A stretch of DNA of 64,000 nt from Salmonella enterica subsp. houtenae serovar Houten (GTDB taxonomy: Bacteria > Pseudomonadota > Gammaproteobacteria > Enterobacterales > Enterobacteriaceae): positions 4,092,001 to 4,156,000 of the forward strand of contig LS483478.1 in NCBI GenBank assembly GCA_900478215.1, given 5' to 3'. The first letter of the stretch is position 1. Each line of letters begins with the position of its first letter. The position numbers and the translations under genes were made by a program. This document shows positions 55,946 through 64,000 of this stretch, one piece after another. The notes under the pieces are model-generated. The model did not search any database. It saw nothing but the letters and a program-made list of their open reading frames with translations, and had not been told where the DNA came from.

Positions 55946-57016
55946 ATGCGTTTTCGGCAAAGAGCGATGACCCTTCGCCAGCGTTTAATGCTGACAATCG
56001 GTCTTATTCTACTGGTGTTCCAGTTAATCAGTACCTTCTGGCTATGGCATGAAAGCACCGAGCAAATCCAACTGTTCGAGCAGGCGCTGCGGGATAATCG
56101 CAACAACGATCGCCATATCATGCACGAAATTCGCGAGGCGGTCGCCAGCCTGATCGTCCCCGGCGTATTTATGGTTAGCCTGACGCTGCTGATTTGCTAC
56201 CAGGCAGTACGGCGCATTACCCGTCCGCTCGCCGAATTGCAAAAAGAGCTGGAAGCGCGGACGGCGGATAATCTGGCGCCGATCGCCATTCACAGCTCCA
56301 CGCTTGAGATTGAGTCCGTCGTCTCGGCGATCAATCAACTGGTGACGCGTTTAACCACCACGCTCGACAATGAACGCCTTTTTACCGCCGATGTGGCCCA
56401 TGAGCTACGCACGCCGCTGTCAGGGGTGCGTTTGCATCTGGAATTATTGTCAAAAACCCACCATATTGATGTCGCGCCGCTTATTGCCCGTCTTGACCAG
56501 ATGATGGATAGCGTCTCCCAGCTTCTGCAACTGGCGCGCGTGGGCCAGTCATTCTCTTCCGGGAATTATCAGGAAGTAAAACTACTGGAAGATGTGATCC
56601 TCCCCTCCTACGATGAGCTGAACACCATGCTGGAAACGCGCCAGCAAACTCTGCTGCTGCCGGAAAGCGCGGCGGACGTGGTGGTGCGCGGTGACGCGAC
56701 GTTACTGCGTATGTTGCTGCGAAATCTGGTGGAAAACGCGCATCGCTATAGCCCTGAAGAAACCCATATCACTATCCACATTAGCGCCGCCCCCGACGCT
56801 ATTATGGCAGTCGAAGACGAAGGGCCGGGTATTGATGAAAGTAAATGCGGGAAGTTAAGCGAGGCGTTCGTACGGATGGACAGCCGTTATGGCGGAATTG
56901 GGCTGGGGCTAAGTATCGTCAGTCGCATCACCCAGCTGCATCAGGGACAGTTTTTCCTGCAAAACCGTACGGACAGAACAGGCACCCGAGCCTGGGTGCT
57001 GTTGAAAAAGGCATAA
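55946..57016 (+). CDS. pmrB: Sensor histidine kinase PmrB (BasS)
   Basis: A 356-residue sensor from ATG 55946 (MRFRQRAMTLRQRLMLTIGL); a GTG at 55937 would add three residues. Two membrane helices enclose a short periplasmic loop with the two ExxE motifs that bind ferric iron, Glu36-Glu39 (ESTE) and Glu61-Glu64 (EIRE). The phosphoacceptor His is in TADVAHELRTPLSG, followed by NLVENAHRYS, DEGPGI and GLGLSIV. It senses Fe3+, Al3+ and mild acid and controls PmrA. Confidence 0.96.
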   Translation: MRFRQRAMTLRQRLMLTIGLILLVFQLISTFWLWHESTEQIQLFEQALRDNRNNDRHIMHEIREAVASLIVPGVFMVSLTLLICYQAVRRITRPLAELQKELEARTADNLAPIAIHSSTLEIESVVSAINQLVTRLTTTLDNERLFTADVAHELRTPLSGVRLHLELLSKTHHIDVAPLIARLDQMMDSVSQLLQLARVGQSFSSGNYQEVKLLEDVILPSYDELNTMLETRQQTLLLPESAADVVVRGDATLLRMLLRNLVENAHRYSPEETHITIHISAAPDAIMAVEDEGPGIDESKCGKLSEAFVRMDSRYGGIGLGLSIVSRITQLHQGQFFLQNRTDRTGTRAWVLLKKA

Positions 57017-57023
57017 ACAAGAA

Positions 57024-57113
57024 CTAATACGTAGTGACCCACACATAGATAAAACTGCTGACAATCAGCACACTACACAGGGTCGTCAAACTTTTATAAA
57101 TATAGCTTTTCAT
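57024..57113 (-). CDS. pmrR: PmrR, small inner-membrane inhibitor of LpxT
   Basis: A 29-residue peptide read directly from the minus strand: MKSYIYKSLTTLCSVLIVSS then FIYVWVTTY. It is a single membrane helix with a basic N-terminus and matches the enterobacterial PmrR peptide as I recall it. GGAGGAG lies at good spacing before the ATG, and a perfect PmrA box lies 45 bases further upstream. PmrR binds and inhibits LpxT, which otherwise adds a second phosphate to lipid A, and so completes the PmrA response. Its stop is eight bases from that of convergent pmrB. Confidence 0.92.
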   Translation of the reverse strand: MKSYIYKSLTTLCSVLIVSSFIYVWVTTY

Positions 57114-57157
57114 GACGCTCTCCTCCAAAGATATGGAGGAGAGTGTGCCAGCGAGAG

Positions 57158-57174
57158 ATTAAGCGAACCTTAAG
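57158..57174 (-). promoter_or_regulatory. PmrA box of the pmrR promoter
   Basis: On the minus strand CTTAAG-GTTCG-CTTAAT, the same arrangement as the pmrCAB box (one base differs in the spacer). It lies between the proP stop and the pmrR start and makes pmrR a separate PmrA-activated transcript. Confidence 0.92.
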
Positions 57175-57182
57175 CGCGACAT

Positions 57183-58685
57183 TTATTCATCGATGCGCGG
57201 ATGTTGCTGTACCAGACGCGAACGTTTAACCTGCAACTCCGCAATTTCCTGATCGATGTCGTCGATTTTCTGCTCAATATTATCGTAATGCTCGCCCAGA
57301 ATTTCCTTCGCTTCCTGGATATCCGACGCCGCTGGCGTTGCGCCTTTTAGCGGGCGATTGGCCGTCTCTTTCATGGAAATACCGGTAATCAAGCCTATCA
57401 CCGCGATGACCATCAAATAATACGCCGGCATCATCAGATCCTGCGAACTTTCCACCAGCCAGGCCGCCAGCGTCGGCGTCAGACCGGCAATCAATACAGA
57501 GATGTTAAAGGCCGCCGCCAGCGCGCTGTAGCGAATATGCGTCGGAAACATCGCCGGCAACGTCGAGGCCATCACCCCGGTAAAGCAGTTCAAAATCACC
57601 GCCAGCATCAACAAACCGGCAAAAATCAGGCCAATAACGTTACTATTAATCAAAATAAAGGCCGGAATTGCCAGCGCAAACAGCGCAATGCTGCCCATAA
57701 TCACAAACGGACGACGACCGAAACGGTCGCTCAGCAGCCCCATCACCGGTTGCACAAACAGCATCCCGATCATAATGGCGATGATAATCAACACGCCGTG
57801 ATCTTCAGAATAGTGCAGGTTATGCGACAGGTAGCTTGGCATGTAGGTGAGCAGCATGTAGTAGGTCACGTTGGTGGCAATCACCAGACCGATACATGAC
57901 AACAGGCTACGCCAGTGTTTGGTGGCGATCTCTTTAAAGGAGACTTTCGGCCCATCCTGCAACCCTTCGCGGTCGCCCTGCTCCAGTTTATCCACGTGTT
58001 GCTGAAACGCTGGCGTCTCTTCCAGCGCGTGGCGTAAGTAGAGGCCGATAATCCCCAATGGCAGGGCGATAAAGAACGGAATACGCCAGCCCCACTCCAG
58101 GAAATTCTCCTCGCCGACAATCGTCGAGATTAAGACCACCACGCCCGCGCCCAGTACGAACCCTGCGATGGAACCAAAATCCAGCCAGCTTCCCATAAAT
58201 CCGCGTTTACGGTCCGGCGAATATTCAGCGACAAAGATCGACGCGCCGGTATATTCCCCGCCAACCGAGAAGCCCTGGGCCATTTTACACAGCAACAACA
58301 GTACTGGCGCCCAGATACCGATCGTCGCGTAAGAGGGGATTAACCCGATACAGAAGGTACTGATCGACATAATCACAATCGTGATCGCCAGGATCTTCTG
58401 GCGCCCGTATTTATCGCCGAGCATACCAAAAAATAACCCGCCGAGCGGCCGAATCAGGAAGGGAACGGAAAACGTGGCCAGCGCGGCAATCATCTGGACG
58501 CTGGGATCGGCGCCGGGGAAAAAGACTTTACCCAACGCATAGGCAACAAATCCATAAACGCCAAAATCAAACCACTCCATCGCGTTGCCCAGCGAGGCGG
58601 CGGTAATCGCTTTGCGAAGTTTACCGTCATCAATGATGGTCACATCGCCCAGTGTAATCGGTTTTATTTTTTTCCTTTTCAGCAT
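57183..58685 (-). CDS. proP: Osmoprotectant:H+ symporter ProP
   Basis: A 500-residue MFS transporter starting MLKRKKIKPITLGDVTIIDD at ATG 58685 behind GAGGAC; four upstream in-frame residues are rejected. It has 12 membrane helices, MFS motif GMLGDKYGRQ, and a C-terminal coiled coil (ILGEHYDNIEQKIDDIDQEI) that tunes its osmotic response. It imports proline and glycine betaine at high osmolarity. Confidence 0.97.
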   Translation of the reverse strand: MLKRKKIKPITLGDVTIIDDGKLRKAITAASLGNAMEWFDFGVYGFVAYALGKVFFPGADPSVQMIAALATFSVPFLIRPLGGLFFGMLGDKYGRQKILAITIVIMSISTFCIGLIPSYATIGIWAPVLLLLCKMAQGFSVGGEYTGASIFVAEYSPDRKRGFMGSWLDFGSIAGFVLGAGVVVLISTIVGEENFLEWGWRIPFFIALPLGIIGLYLRHALEETPAFQQHVDKLEQGDREGLQDGPKVSFKEIATKHWRSLLSCIGLVIATNVTYYMLLTYMPSYLSHNLHYSEDHGVLIIIAIMIGMLFVQPVMGLLSDRFGRRPFVIMGSIALFALAIPAFILINSNVIGLIFAGLLMLAVILNCFTGVMASTLPAMFPTHIRYSALAAAFNISVLIAGLTPTLAAWLVESSQDLMMPAYYLMVIAVIGLITGISMKETANRPLKGATPAASDIQEAKEILGEHYDNIEQKIDDIDQEIAELQVKRSRLVQQHPRIDE

Positions 58686-58900
58686 AGCTGTCCTCATAGG
58701 CTAAGCCCTGTAGCGCTATATACGGCGGGCACTGGCGTACTGCGCCAGCGTCGCCGTCGAGCGGAGGGAGGGCGCGAACGCTATCCCTCATACAAGCGTA
58801 GCAGGTTTACTTACACTGTCCGGCTACGGACTGTACAACCGAACCTGTTGACGCCTGAATGGGCAGTTAATGACCTCTTTACCCTAACAGTGTTTAAATA

Positions 58901-58916
58901 TGTGATCAACTTCACA
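58901..58916. promoter_or_regulatory. CRP site in the proP-yjdM region
   Basis: TGTGA-TCAACT-TCACA is a perfect CRP consensus, 216 bases upstream of proP. CRP binding over the proP P1 promoter, acting as a repressor relieved by osmotic upshift, is known in E. coli. The rest of this 467-base gap holds the proP promoters, and a TGTATAAT -10 at about 59075-59082 probably serves yjdM. Confidence 0.85.
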
Positions 58917-59152
58917 CATATATATCAATCTGGTCAAAAGGTGTAAACAAGGACGCCCTCATGCGCTGTGGTGACAGTAAAAAAGCGGTTATTCGAGTGT
59001 AAACCATTGCTGACTGACGTTGCGCAGGCCGCTTTTATAAAAGCGGCAATAGTCCCGACAACGATAAGGATTTTGTGTATAATTGCGGCCTTTTTCGGCG
59101 ATCTGCCATTTTTGGGCGCGTTTGCCCCTGCTGACTTTTTGAGGAAACCAAC

Positions 59153-59488
59153 ATGTCATTACCCCACTGCCCGCAATGTAACTCCGAATATACCTACGAA
59201 GATAACGGCATGTTCATCTGCCCGGAATGCGCCCATGAATGGAACGATGCGGAACCCGCTCAGGAGAGCGATGAACTGATTGTCAAAGACGCCAACGGCA
59301 ACCTGCTGGCAGACGGCGATAGCGTCACTATCGTGAAAGATCTGAAAGTAAAAGGCAGCTCTTCCATGCTGAAAATCGGCACCAAAGTGAAGAACATTCG
59401 TCTGGTTGAAGGCGACCATAACATCGACTGCAAAATCGATGGTTTTGGCCCGATGAAACTGAAATCCGAGTTCGTGAAAAAGAGCTGA
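59153..59488 (+). CDS. yjdM: Zinc-ribbon protein YjdM (formerly PhnA)
   Basis: A 111-residue protein with an N-terminal zinc ribbon (LPHCPQCNSEYTYEDNGMFI then CPECAHEW) and a C-terminal SH3-like domain (VKDANGNLLADGDSVTIVKD). It was once called PhnA but is not a phosphonoacetate hydrolase. Function is unclear. ATG 59153 follows TGAGGAAACC. Confidence 0.93.
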   Translation: MSLPHCPQCNSEYTYEDNGMFICPECAHEWNDAEPAQESDELIVKDANGNLLADGDSVTIVKDLKVKGSSSMLKIGTKVKNIRLVEGDHNIDCKIDGFGPMKLKSEFVKKS

Positions 59489-59607
59489 TTTACCGTGTCA
59501 TTGCCCGGTAACGCCTCGCTTACCGGGCCTGAGAGGCCCTTCCACCGACAATATTGTACAAATTTCGAACTACACTTAACGAGCATCTCTTACCTGAGGT
59601 AACCATC

Positions 59608-60051
59608 ATGCCGTTAAGTCCCTATCTCTCTTTTGCCGGCAACTGTGCCGACGCCATCGCGTATTATCAACAAACGTTAGGCGCAGAACTGCTTTATAAA
59701 CTCAGCTTCGGTGAAATGCCCCCCTCGGCGCCGGATAACGAAGAGGGCTGCCCGTCAGGAATGCGCTTTCCCGATACTGCTATCGCCCACGCCAACATGC
59801 GCATTGCGGGCAGCGATATCATGATGAGTGATGCCAGCGCGTCGGGAACGGCGCATTATTCCGGCTTTACGCTGGTGCTTGATACCCAGGATGTAGCAGA
59901 AGGGAGGCGCTGGTTTGATAACCTTGCCGCACAAGGGCAAATCGAAATGGACTGGCAGGAGACCTTCTGGGCGCAAGGTTTCGGCAAGGTCAGCGATCGT
60001 TTCGGGGTGCCGTGGATAATTAACGTGGTTAAACATCAGCCTGCCACCTAA
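59608..60051 (+). CDS. yjdN: Glyoxalase-fold protein YjdN (PhnB)
   Basis: A 147-residue protein starting MPLSPYLSFAGNCADAIAYY at ATG 59608 behind TGAGGTAACC; the 18 in-frame upstream residues are rejected. It is a DUF1338-unrelated, 3-demethylubiquinone-methyltransferase-like VOC-fold protein (PhnB family). No reaction is established for the enterobacterial protein. Confidence 0.92.
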   Translation: MPLSPYLSFAGNCADAIAYYQQTLGAELLYKLSFGEMPPSAPDNEEGCPSGMRFPDTAIAHANMRIAGSDIMMSDASASGTAHYSGFTLVLDTQDVAEGRRWFDNLAAQGQIEMDWQETFWAQGFGKVSDRFGVPWIINVVKHQPAT

Positions 60052-60302
60052 CTCCCCGGGAGCTCGCCCTCCCCCTTGTCATCAGATTGATCTTTGGCTG
60101 CGCGCTGGTTTTGCCGTATCGGTCAACGGGGCGTGCGCACATCTGCCGCAAATGCGCGGGGGAAAATGCTGCTGACATCGCCACCCGCCTGGAGCGAGCA
60201 GCACATTATCCGCCGTTTAACTGCCATAGAATAAATAATGACGGTAGTTTGCTACAGTCTGTCGAAAGATGGTTGATCCTGATGAAGCGTCGGGAGGACA
60301 TT

Positions 60303-60737
60303 ATGTCAGTCTGTGAATTACGCCACGCAACAACAGAGGATACCGATTCTGTTTACGCGCTTATCTGTGAGTTACTTAAAAATGAGCTTGATTATCAGGC
60401 TTTCAGGGATGGGTTCGCCGCTAATTTACTGGACCCCAACTTTCATTATCGTTTAGCGCTGCGTAACGGAGAGGTAGTCGGCATGATCAGCCTGCATATG
60501 CAGTTTCATCTCCATCATGCCAACTGGATTGGCGAAATTCAGGAGCTGGTGGTATTACCGCAGATGCGGGGACAAAAAGTTGGCAGTCAGCTTCTGGCCT
60601 GGGCAGAAGAAGAAGCACGTCAGGCGGGTGCGGAGCTAACGGAACTTTCCACAAATATTAAACGCCACGATGCACACCGTTTTTATCTTCGCGAAGGTTA
60701 CAAGCAAAGCCATTTCCGGTTTACGAAAGCATTGTGA
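60303..60737 (+). CDS. phnO: GNAT acetyltransferase PhnO-like (aminoalkylphosphonate N-acetyltransferase)
   Basis: A 144-residue GNAT protein starting MSVCELRHATTEDTDSVYAL at ATG 60303 behind GGGAGGAC; the 72 upstream in-frame residues are rejected. The acetyl-CoA motif is VVLPQMRGQKVGSQLL, and the HDAHRFYLREGYKQSHFRF end matches PhnO. PhnO acetylates aminoalkylphosphonates. The C-P lyase operon that surrounds it in E. coli is absent here, so it is an orphan. Its 3' end overlaps an antisense truncated yjdP. Confidence 0.9.
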   Translation: MSVCELRHATTEDTDSVYALICELLKNELDYQAFRDGFAANLLDPNFHYRLALRNGEVVGMISLHMQFHLHHANWIGEIQELVVLPQMRGQKVGSQLLAWAEEEARQAGAELTELSTNIKRHDAHRFYLREGYKQSHFRFTKAL

Positions 60738-60828
60738 TCTGGCAGCCGCCATCGCCAATATCGGCCCATGCCGGTAGCGTCGTCAGAGTCAACAGCGCAA
60801 GGAAAAAGAGCAGAGAATGGCGTTTCAT
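60721..60828 (-). pseudogene. yjdP: Truncated yjdP (signal peptide remnant)
   Basis: The minus strand reads MKRHSLLFFLALLTLTTLPA then WADIGDGGCQITMLS and a stop: 35 residues. The first 25 resemble the signal peptide and first residues of E. coli YjdP as I recall it, but the charged, repetitive body of that protein is absent. The last 17 bases are antisense to the end of phnO. A deletion appears to have joined the 5' end of yjdP to phnO. TGAGGC lies upstream of the ATG, so the peptide could still be made. Confidence 0.6.
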
Positions 60829-61083
60829 AAGCCAGCCTCATCGGGAGATAAGGCATAACGTAATCAACCGTCACCGGGTGAAGTAGCGGAGTCATCTCAA
60901 TTCTACTGTCGGCAAGCCTGGATAAAGGTTAAACGGGCTGACTCGCTTCTTTAGCAAAAATGGCCCTTTTAAGTTGTAGAAATGTAAATTTATTGTCAAA
61001 GAACTACACTTTTCTCTTTGGCATCACCGGGAGGGTTGCCTGAAAATCCCGGGATGAGGTTTTCTTAGAAGGACAGTGACGTT

Positions 61084-61992
61084 ATGTTCGCAGCAATCAT
61101 TATCGGTATTTTTATTATCAGCGTCATTTATGCGCATTCACGCGGTGTGGAAAAACAAAAACTTTCCCGCCAGCTCTTTGACCACTCGACGTTTATGGCG
61201 CCGATCAATATGTTCATGACGCACTTCTCAACGTTACCGGCAAAGCAGCCGTATTTTGATACCGAGGTGTTTCCGGAACTGCGGAATCTGACGGAAAACT
61301 GGCAGGCAATTCGTGAAGAAGCACTACGACTCCAGCATCACATCAAAGCCGCGCAGGCCAATAACGACGCCGGATTTAATACCTTTTTCAAACGCGGCTG
61401 GAAACGGTTTTACCTTAAATGGTATGCCGACGCCCACCCGTCGGCGGAAACGTTATGCCCGATAACAACAAAGCTGGTCAACGAAATCCCCTCCATCAAA
61501 GCGGCGATGTTCGCCGAGTTGCCTCCCGGCGCCTACCTTGGGAAACATCGTGACCCCTATGCCGGCTCAGTACGTTACCACCTGGGATTAAGCACGCCGA
61601 ATGACGACCGTTGTTTCATCGAGGTTGACCGACAGCGCCATAGCTGGCGCGACGGCGAAGCCGTCATCTTCGACGAAACCTACGTACACTGGGCGGAAAA
61701 CAAAACGGAACAAACGCGTATTATTCTCTTTTGCGATATTGAACGGCCAATGAAATGGCGCTGGGCACAGACTGTAAACCACTGGGTCGGCGCGTCATTG
61801 ATGTCTGCCGCCAGTTCGCCAAACGATGAGAACGACCGTACCGGTGCTATTAATCGCATCTTCAAGTACATTCACGCGGCGCGCGATGCCGGGCAGAGAC
61901 TGAAAAAGAAAAACCGCACTCTTTATTATGCGTTGAAATATCTTGTTATTGCATCGATTTTTGCCGTTATTATTCTCTCCAGCGTCTTCTGA
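61084..61992 (+). CDS. lpxO: Lipid A 2-hydroxylase LpxO
   Basis: A 302-residue Fe2+/2-oxoglutarate-dependent dioxygenase. A membrane helix lies at each end (residues 1-18, and IASIFAVIILSSVF at the C-terminus). The aspartyl/asparaginyl-hydroxylase core has the iron motif in LGKHRDPYAG (HxD) with a later His in FDETYVHWAENKT, and the 2-oxoglutarate Arg in TRIILFCDI. It 2-hydroxylates the secondary myristate on lipid A. Present in Salmonella and absent from E. coli K-12. ATG follows AGAAGGACAGTGACGTT. The 255 bases upstream include an inverted repeat CCGGGAGGGTTGCCTGAAAATCCCGG at about 61028-61053. Confidence 0.96.
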   Translation: MFAAIIIGIFIISVIYAHSRGVEKQKLSRQLFDHSTFMAPINMFMTHFSTLPAKQPYFDTEVFPELRNLTENWQAIREEALRLQHHIKAAQANNDAGFNTFFKRGWKRFYLKWYADAHPSAETLCPITTKLVNEIPSIKAAMFAELPPGAYLGKHRDPYAGSVRYHLGLSTPNDDRCFIEVDRQRHSWRDGEAVIFDETYVHWAENKTEQTRIILFCDIERPMKWRWAQTVNHWVGASLMSAASSPNDENDRTGAINRIFKYIHAARDAGQRLKKKNRTLYYALKYLVIASIFAVIILSSVF

Positions 61993-61998
61993 AGATGG

Positions 61999-62026
61999 GC
62001 CGCGGTATGAAACTGTTCGCCGCGGC
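61999..62026 (+). terminator. Hairpin downstream of lpxO
   Basis: GCCGCGG / CCGCGGC with a 14-base loop, followed by TTAAAAAGTGTTTTTTG. It probably terminates lpxO. The rest of the 319-base gap before yjcS is AT-rich with no gene seen. Confidence 0.6.
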
Positions 62027-62311
62027 TTAAAAAGTGTTTTTTGCTCTAATGCTTTAATTCCCCCTGTATTGGGCTTACTCCGTCATAATACATTGGATAA
62101 GAAAATAATAACTATAATAAATGTTCAGCTCATAAATAAATTAACCTACAGTTAATGACTGTTGCGCACAAATACCTAAGGAAAATAGCTGCCCAGCTCA
62201 CATTTCTTATTCTAAAAATAACAGGTTCAGTTTTATGATAGCAGGCAACGTCAGACCGAACTCCCTCAGAATAAATAAATTCACCACACAGATATTAAAT
62301 GGAGATTTATA

Positions 62312-64000
62312 TGAATAACGAGACGTTATTCCGTTTAAGCAGGACGTTTATTGCTATTACCGCCGCATCTGGTTTGCTCTTTCATACAGCTTTTGCGGCT
62401 GAATCAGCAAAAGATGCCACCCAATACACTCAGCAAATTAACCAGCAGTACATCAAAAACCTGCCGTTTAGCGATCGTCAGGATTTTGCCGATGCGCAAC
62501 GTGGCTTCATTGCGCCGCTGCCGGATCAGGGCATTCTTAAAAATGCCGATGGTAAACCCTATTACCGTGCTGACGATTATAAATTTGATATCAACGCGCC
62601 AGCCCCGCAAACCATCAACCCCAGCCTGTGGCGCCAGTCGCAACTCAATGGTATTTCCGGCCTGTTTAAAGTTACCGATCGTATGTATCAGGTACGCGGC
62701 CAGGACATTTCCAACATCACGTTTATTGAAGGGAAAACGGGCCTGATTGTTATCGACCCGCTGGTCACGGCAGGCGCGGCGAAAGCCAGCCTCGATCTTT
62801 ACTATCAGAACCGCCCGCATAAGCCGATCGTCGCGGTCATTTATACCCACAGCCACACCGATCATTATGGCGGCGTTAAAGGTATTGTTTCCGAAGAAGA
62901 GGTGAAGTCAGGCAAGGTGCAAATCATCGCGCCGGAAGGTTTTATGGAAGAAGCGATCAGTGAAAACGTGCTGCTTGGCAACATTATGAGCCGCCGTGCA
63001 CTCTACTCTTATGGTCTGTTACTCCCCCATACGCCCCAGGGTAACATCGGCAATGGTCTGGGCGTTACGCTCACCACTGGCCTGCCGACCATTATCGCCC
63101 CTACGAAATTAATCACCAAAACCGGCGAAAAGATGACCATTGATGGTCTGGAGTTCGAGTTTCTGATGGCGCCGGGCAGCGAAGCGCCGGCAGAAATGCA
63201 CTTCTACATCCCGGCGCTGAAGGCGCTGTGTACGGCAGAGAACGCCACGCATACGCTACATAATTTCTATACTTTGCGCGGGGCAAAAACACGCGACACC
63301 AGCAAATGGACGGAATACCTGAACGAAACGCTGGATATGTGGGGCAACCAGGCCGAAGTCCTGTTTATGCCTCATACCTGGCCGGTGTGGGGCAATCAGC
63401 ATATTAACGACTATATTGGCAAATATCGCGACACCATAAAATATATCCATGACCAGACGCTGCATCTGGCCAATCAGGGCTATACGATGAATGAAATCGG
63501 CGACATGATTAAGTTGCCGAAGAACCTGGAAAATAACTGGGCTAGCCGCGGCTACTATGGTTCAGTCAGCCATAACGCCCGTGCGGTCTATAACTATTAT
63601 CTCGGTTATTACAATGGCAACCCGGCAGACCTGCATCCTTATGGCCAGGTAGAAATGGGCAAACGCTATGTGAAAGCGTTGGGCGGCTCCGCACACGCCA
63701 TAAACCTCGCCCGGGACGCCTACCGCCAGGGGGACTATCGCTGGGCAGCAGAGCTTCTCAAACAGGTTATTGCCGCGAATCCTGGCGATCAGGTTGCGAA
63801 AAACTTGCAGGCGGATACTTTCGAACAACTGGGTTATCAGGCCGAATCCGCTACCTGGCGTGGTTTCTATCTGACCGGCGCGAAAGAGCTGCGTGAAGGC
63901 GTACATAAATTCAACCACGGCACAACCGACTCTCCGGATACCATCAAGGGGATGACGGTAGAAATGCTGTTTGATTATATGGCAGTTCGCCTGGATAGCG
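62312..64000 (+). CDS. yjcS: Alkyl sulfatase YjcS, 3'-truncated by the window edge
   Basis: The frame is open from ATG 62312 (TGGAGATTTAT upstream) to the window end, about 563 codons of an expected 660. A signal peptide (MNNETLFRLSRTFIAITAAS... ending TAFA) is followed by a metallo-beta-lactamase-like domain with the zinc motif THSHTDHYGG at about residue 180 and later TAENATHTLHNFYTLRG. A dimerisation domain and the start of the C-terminal SCP2-like domain follow. The SdsA1-type family hydrolyses primary alkyl sulfates such as SDS in the periplasm. Confidence 0.93.

Noticed and set aside
60698..60895. A 65-codon minus-strand frame beside phnO
   Set aside because: Another frame (60721-60828) carries the yjdP-like signal peptide and a ribosome site.

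Overview
The window reads as chromosomal DNA of a Salmonella-lineage enterobacterium. The backbone order (mscM, yjeM, epmA, frdABCD, blc, sugE, entericidins, efp, epmB, groSL, aspA, dcuA, cutA, dsbD, pheU, dcuSR, dcuB, fumB, melBA, melR, adiA-adiY-adiC, pmrCAB, proP, lpxO, yjcS) and the near-identity of many proteins to what I remember from E. coli and Salmonella point to Enterobacteriaceae. The entericidin regulator ecnR, rtsA/rtsB next to tRNA-Phe, lpxO and an orphan phnO point to Salmonella. A complete hemPRSTUV haem-uptake operon where I would expect phoN-type genes of serovar Typhimurium suggests a different subspecies or species of the genus (inference).

Layout. 1-5 kb: the C-terminal part of the mechanosensitive channel MscM, a lysozyme-like protein overlapping a small DUF2645 membrane protein, and the transporter YjeM. 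5-14 kb: epmA, fumarate reductase, lipocalin, a guanidine exporter behind a guanidine-II riboswitch, the entericidin pair, EF-P and epmB. Two of the EF-P modification enzymes and EF-P itself lie within 9 kb. 14-25 kb: yjeJ, yjeI, groEL/groES with a sigma-32 promoter, yjeH, fxsA, aspA, dcuA, cutA, dsbD, yjdC. 25.5-38.1 kb: tRNA-Phe and the accessory region. This holds a broken IS3-family transposase, the AT-rich virulence-regulator pair rtsA/rtsB, a degenerate stretch, an SdiA-regulated-domain protein, a secreted DUF1996 protein, and a Fur-boxed hem operon of tightly overlapping genes.

38-48.5 kb: the C4-dicarboxylate sensor DcuS/DcuR with its target genes dcuB and fumB, then melibiose utilisation. 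With aspA, dcuA and frdABCD upstream, the window carries much of the anaerobic fumarate respiration pathway: uptake, aspartate to fumarate, malate to fumarate, and fumarate reduction. 48.5-64 kb: arginine-dependent acid resistance (adiA, adiY, adiC), the PmrCAB lipid A modification system, and on the other strand the tiny pmrR gene behind its own PmrA box, then proP, yjdM, yjdN, orphan phnO, a truncated yjdP remnant, lpxO and the start of yjcS. Lipid A or cell-envelope functions recur here (eptA, pmrAB, pmrR, lpxO).

Most genes are recognised by recall of family sequences; no database search was run. Start codons were chosen from Shine-Dalgarno sites, overlaps and expected protein lengths.
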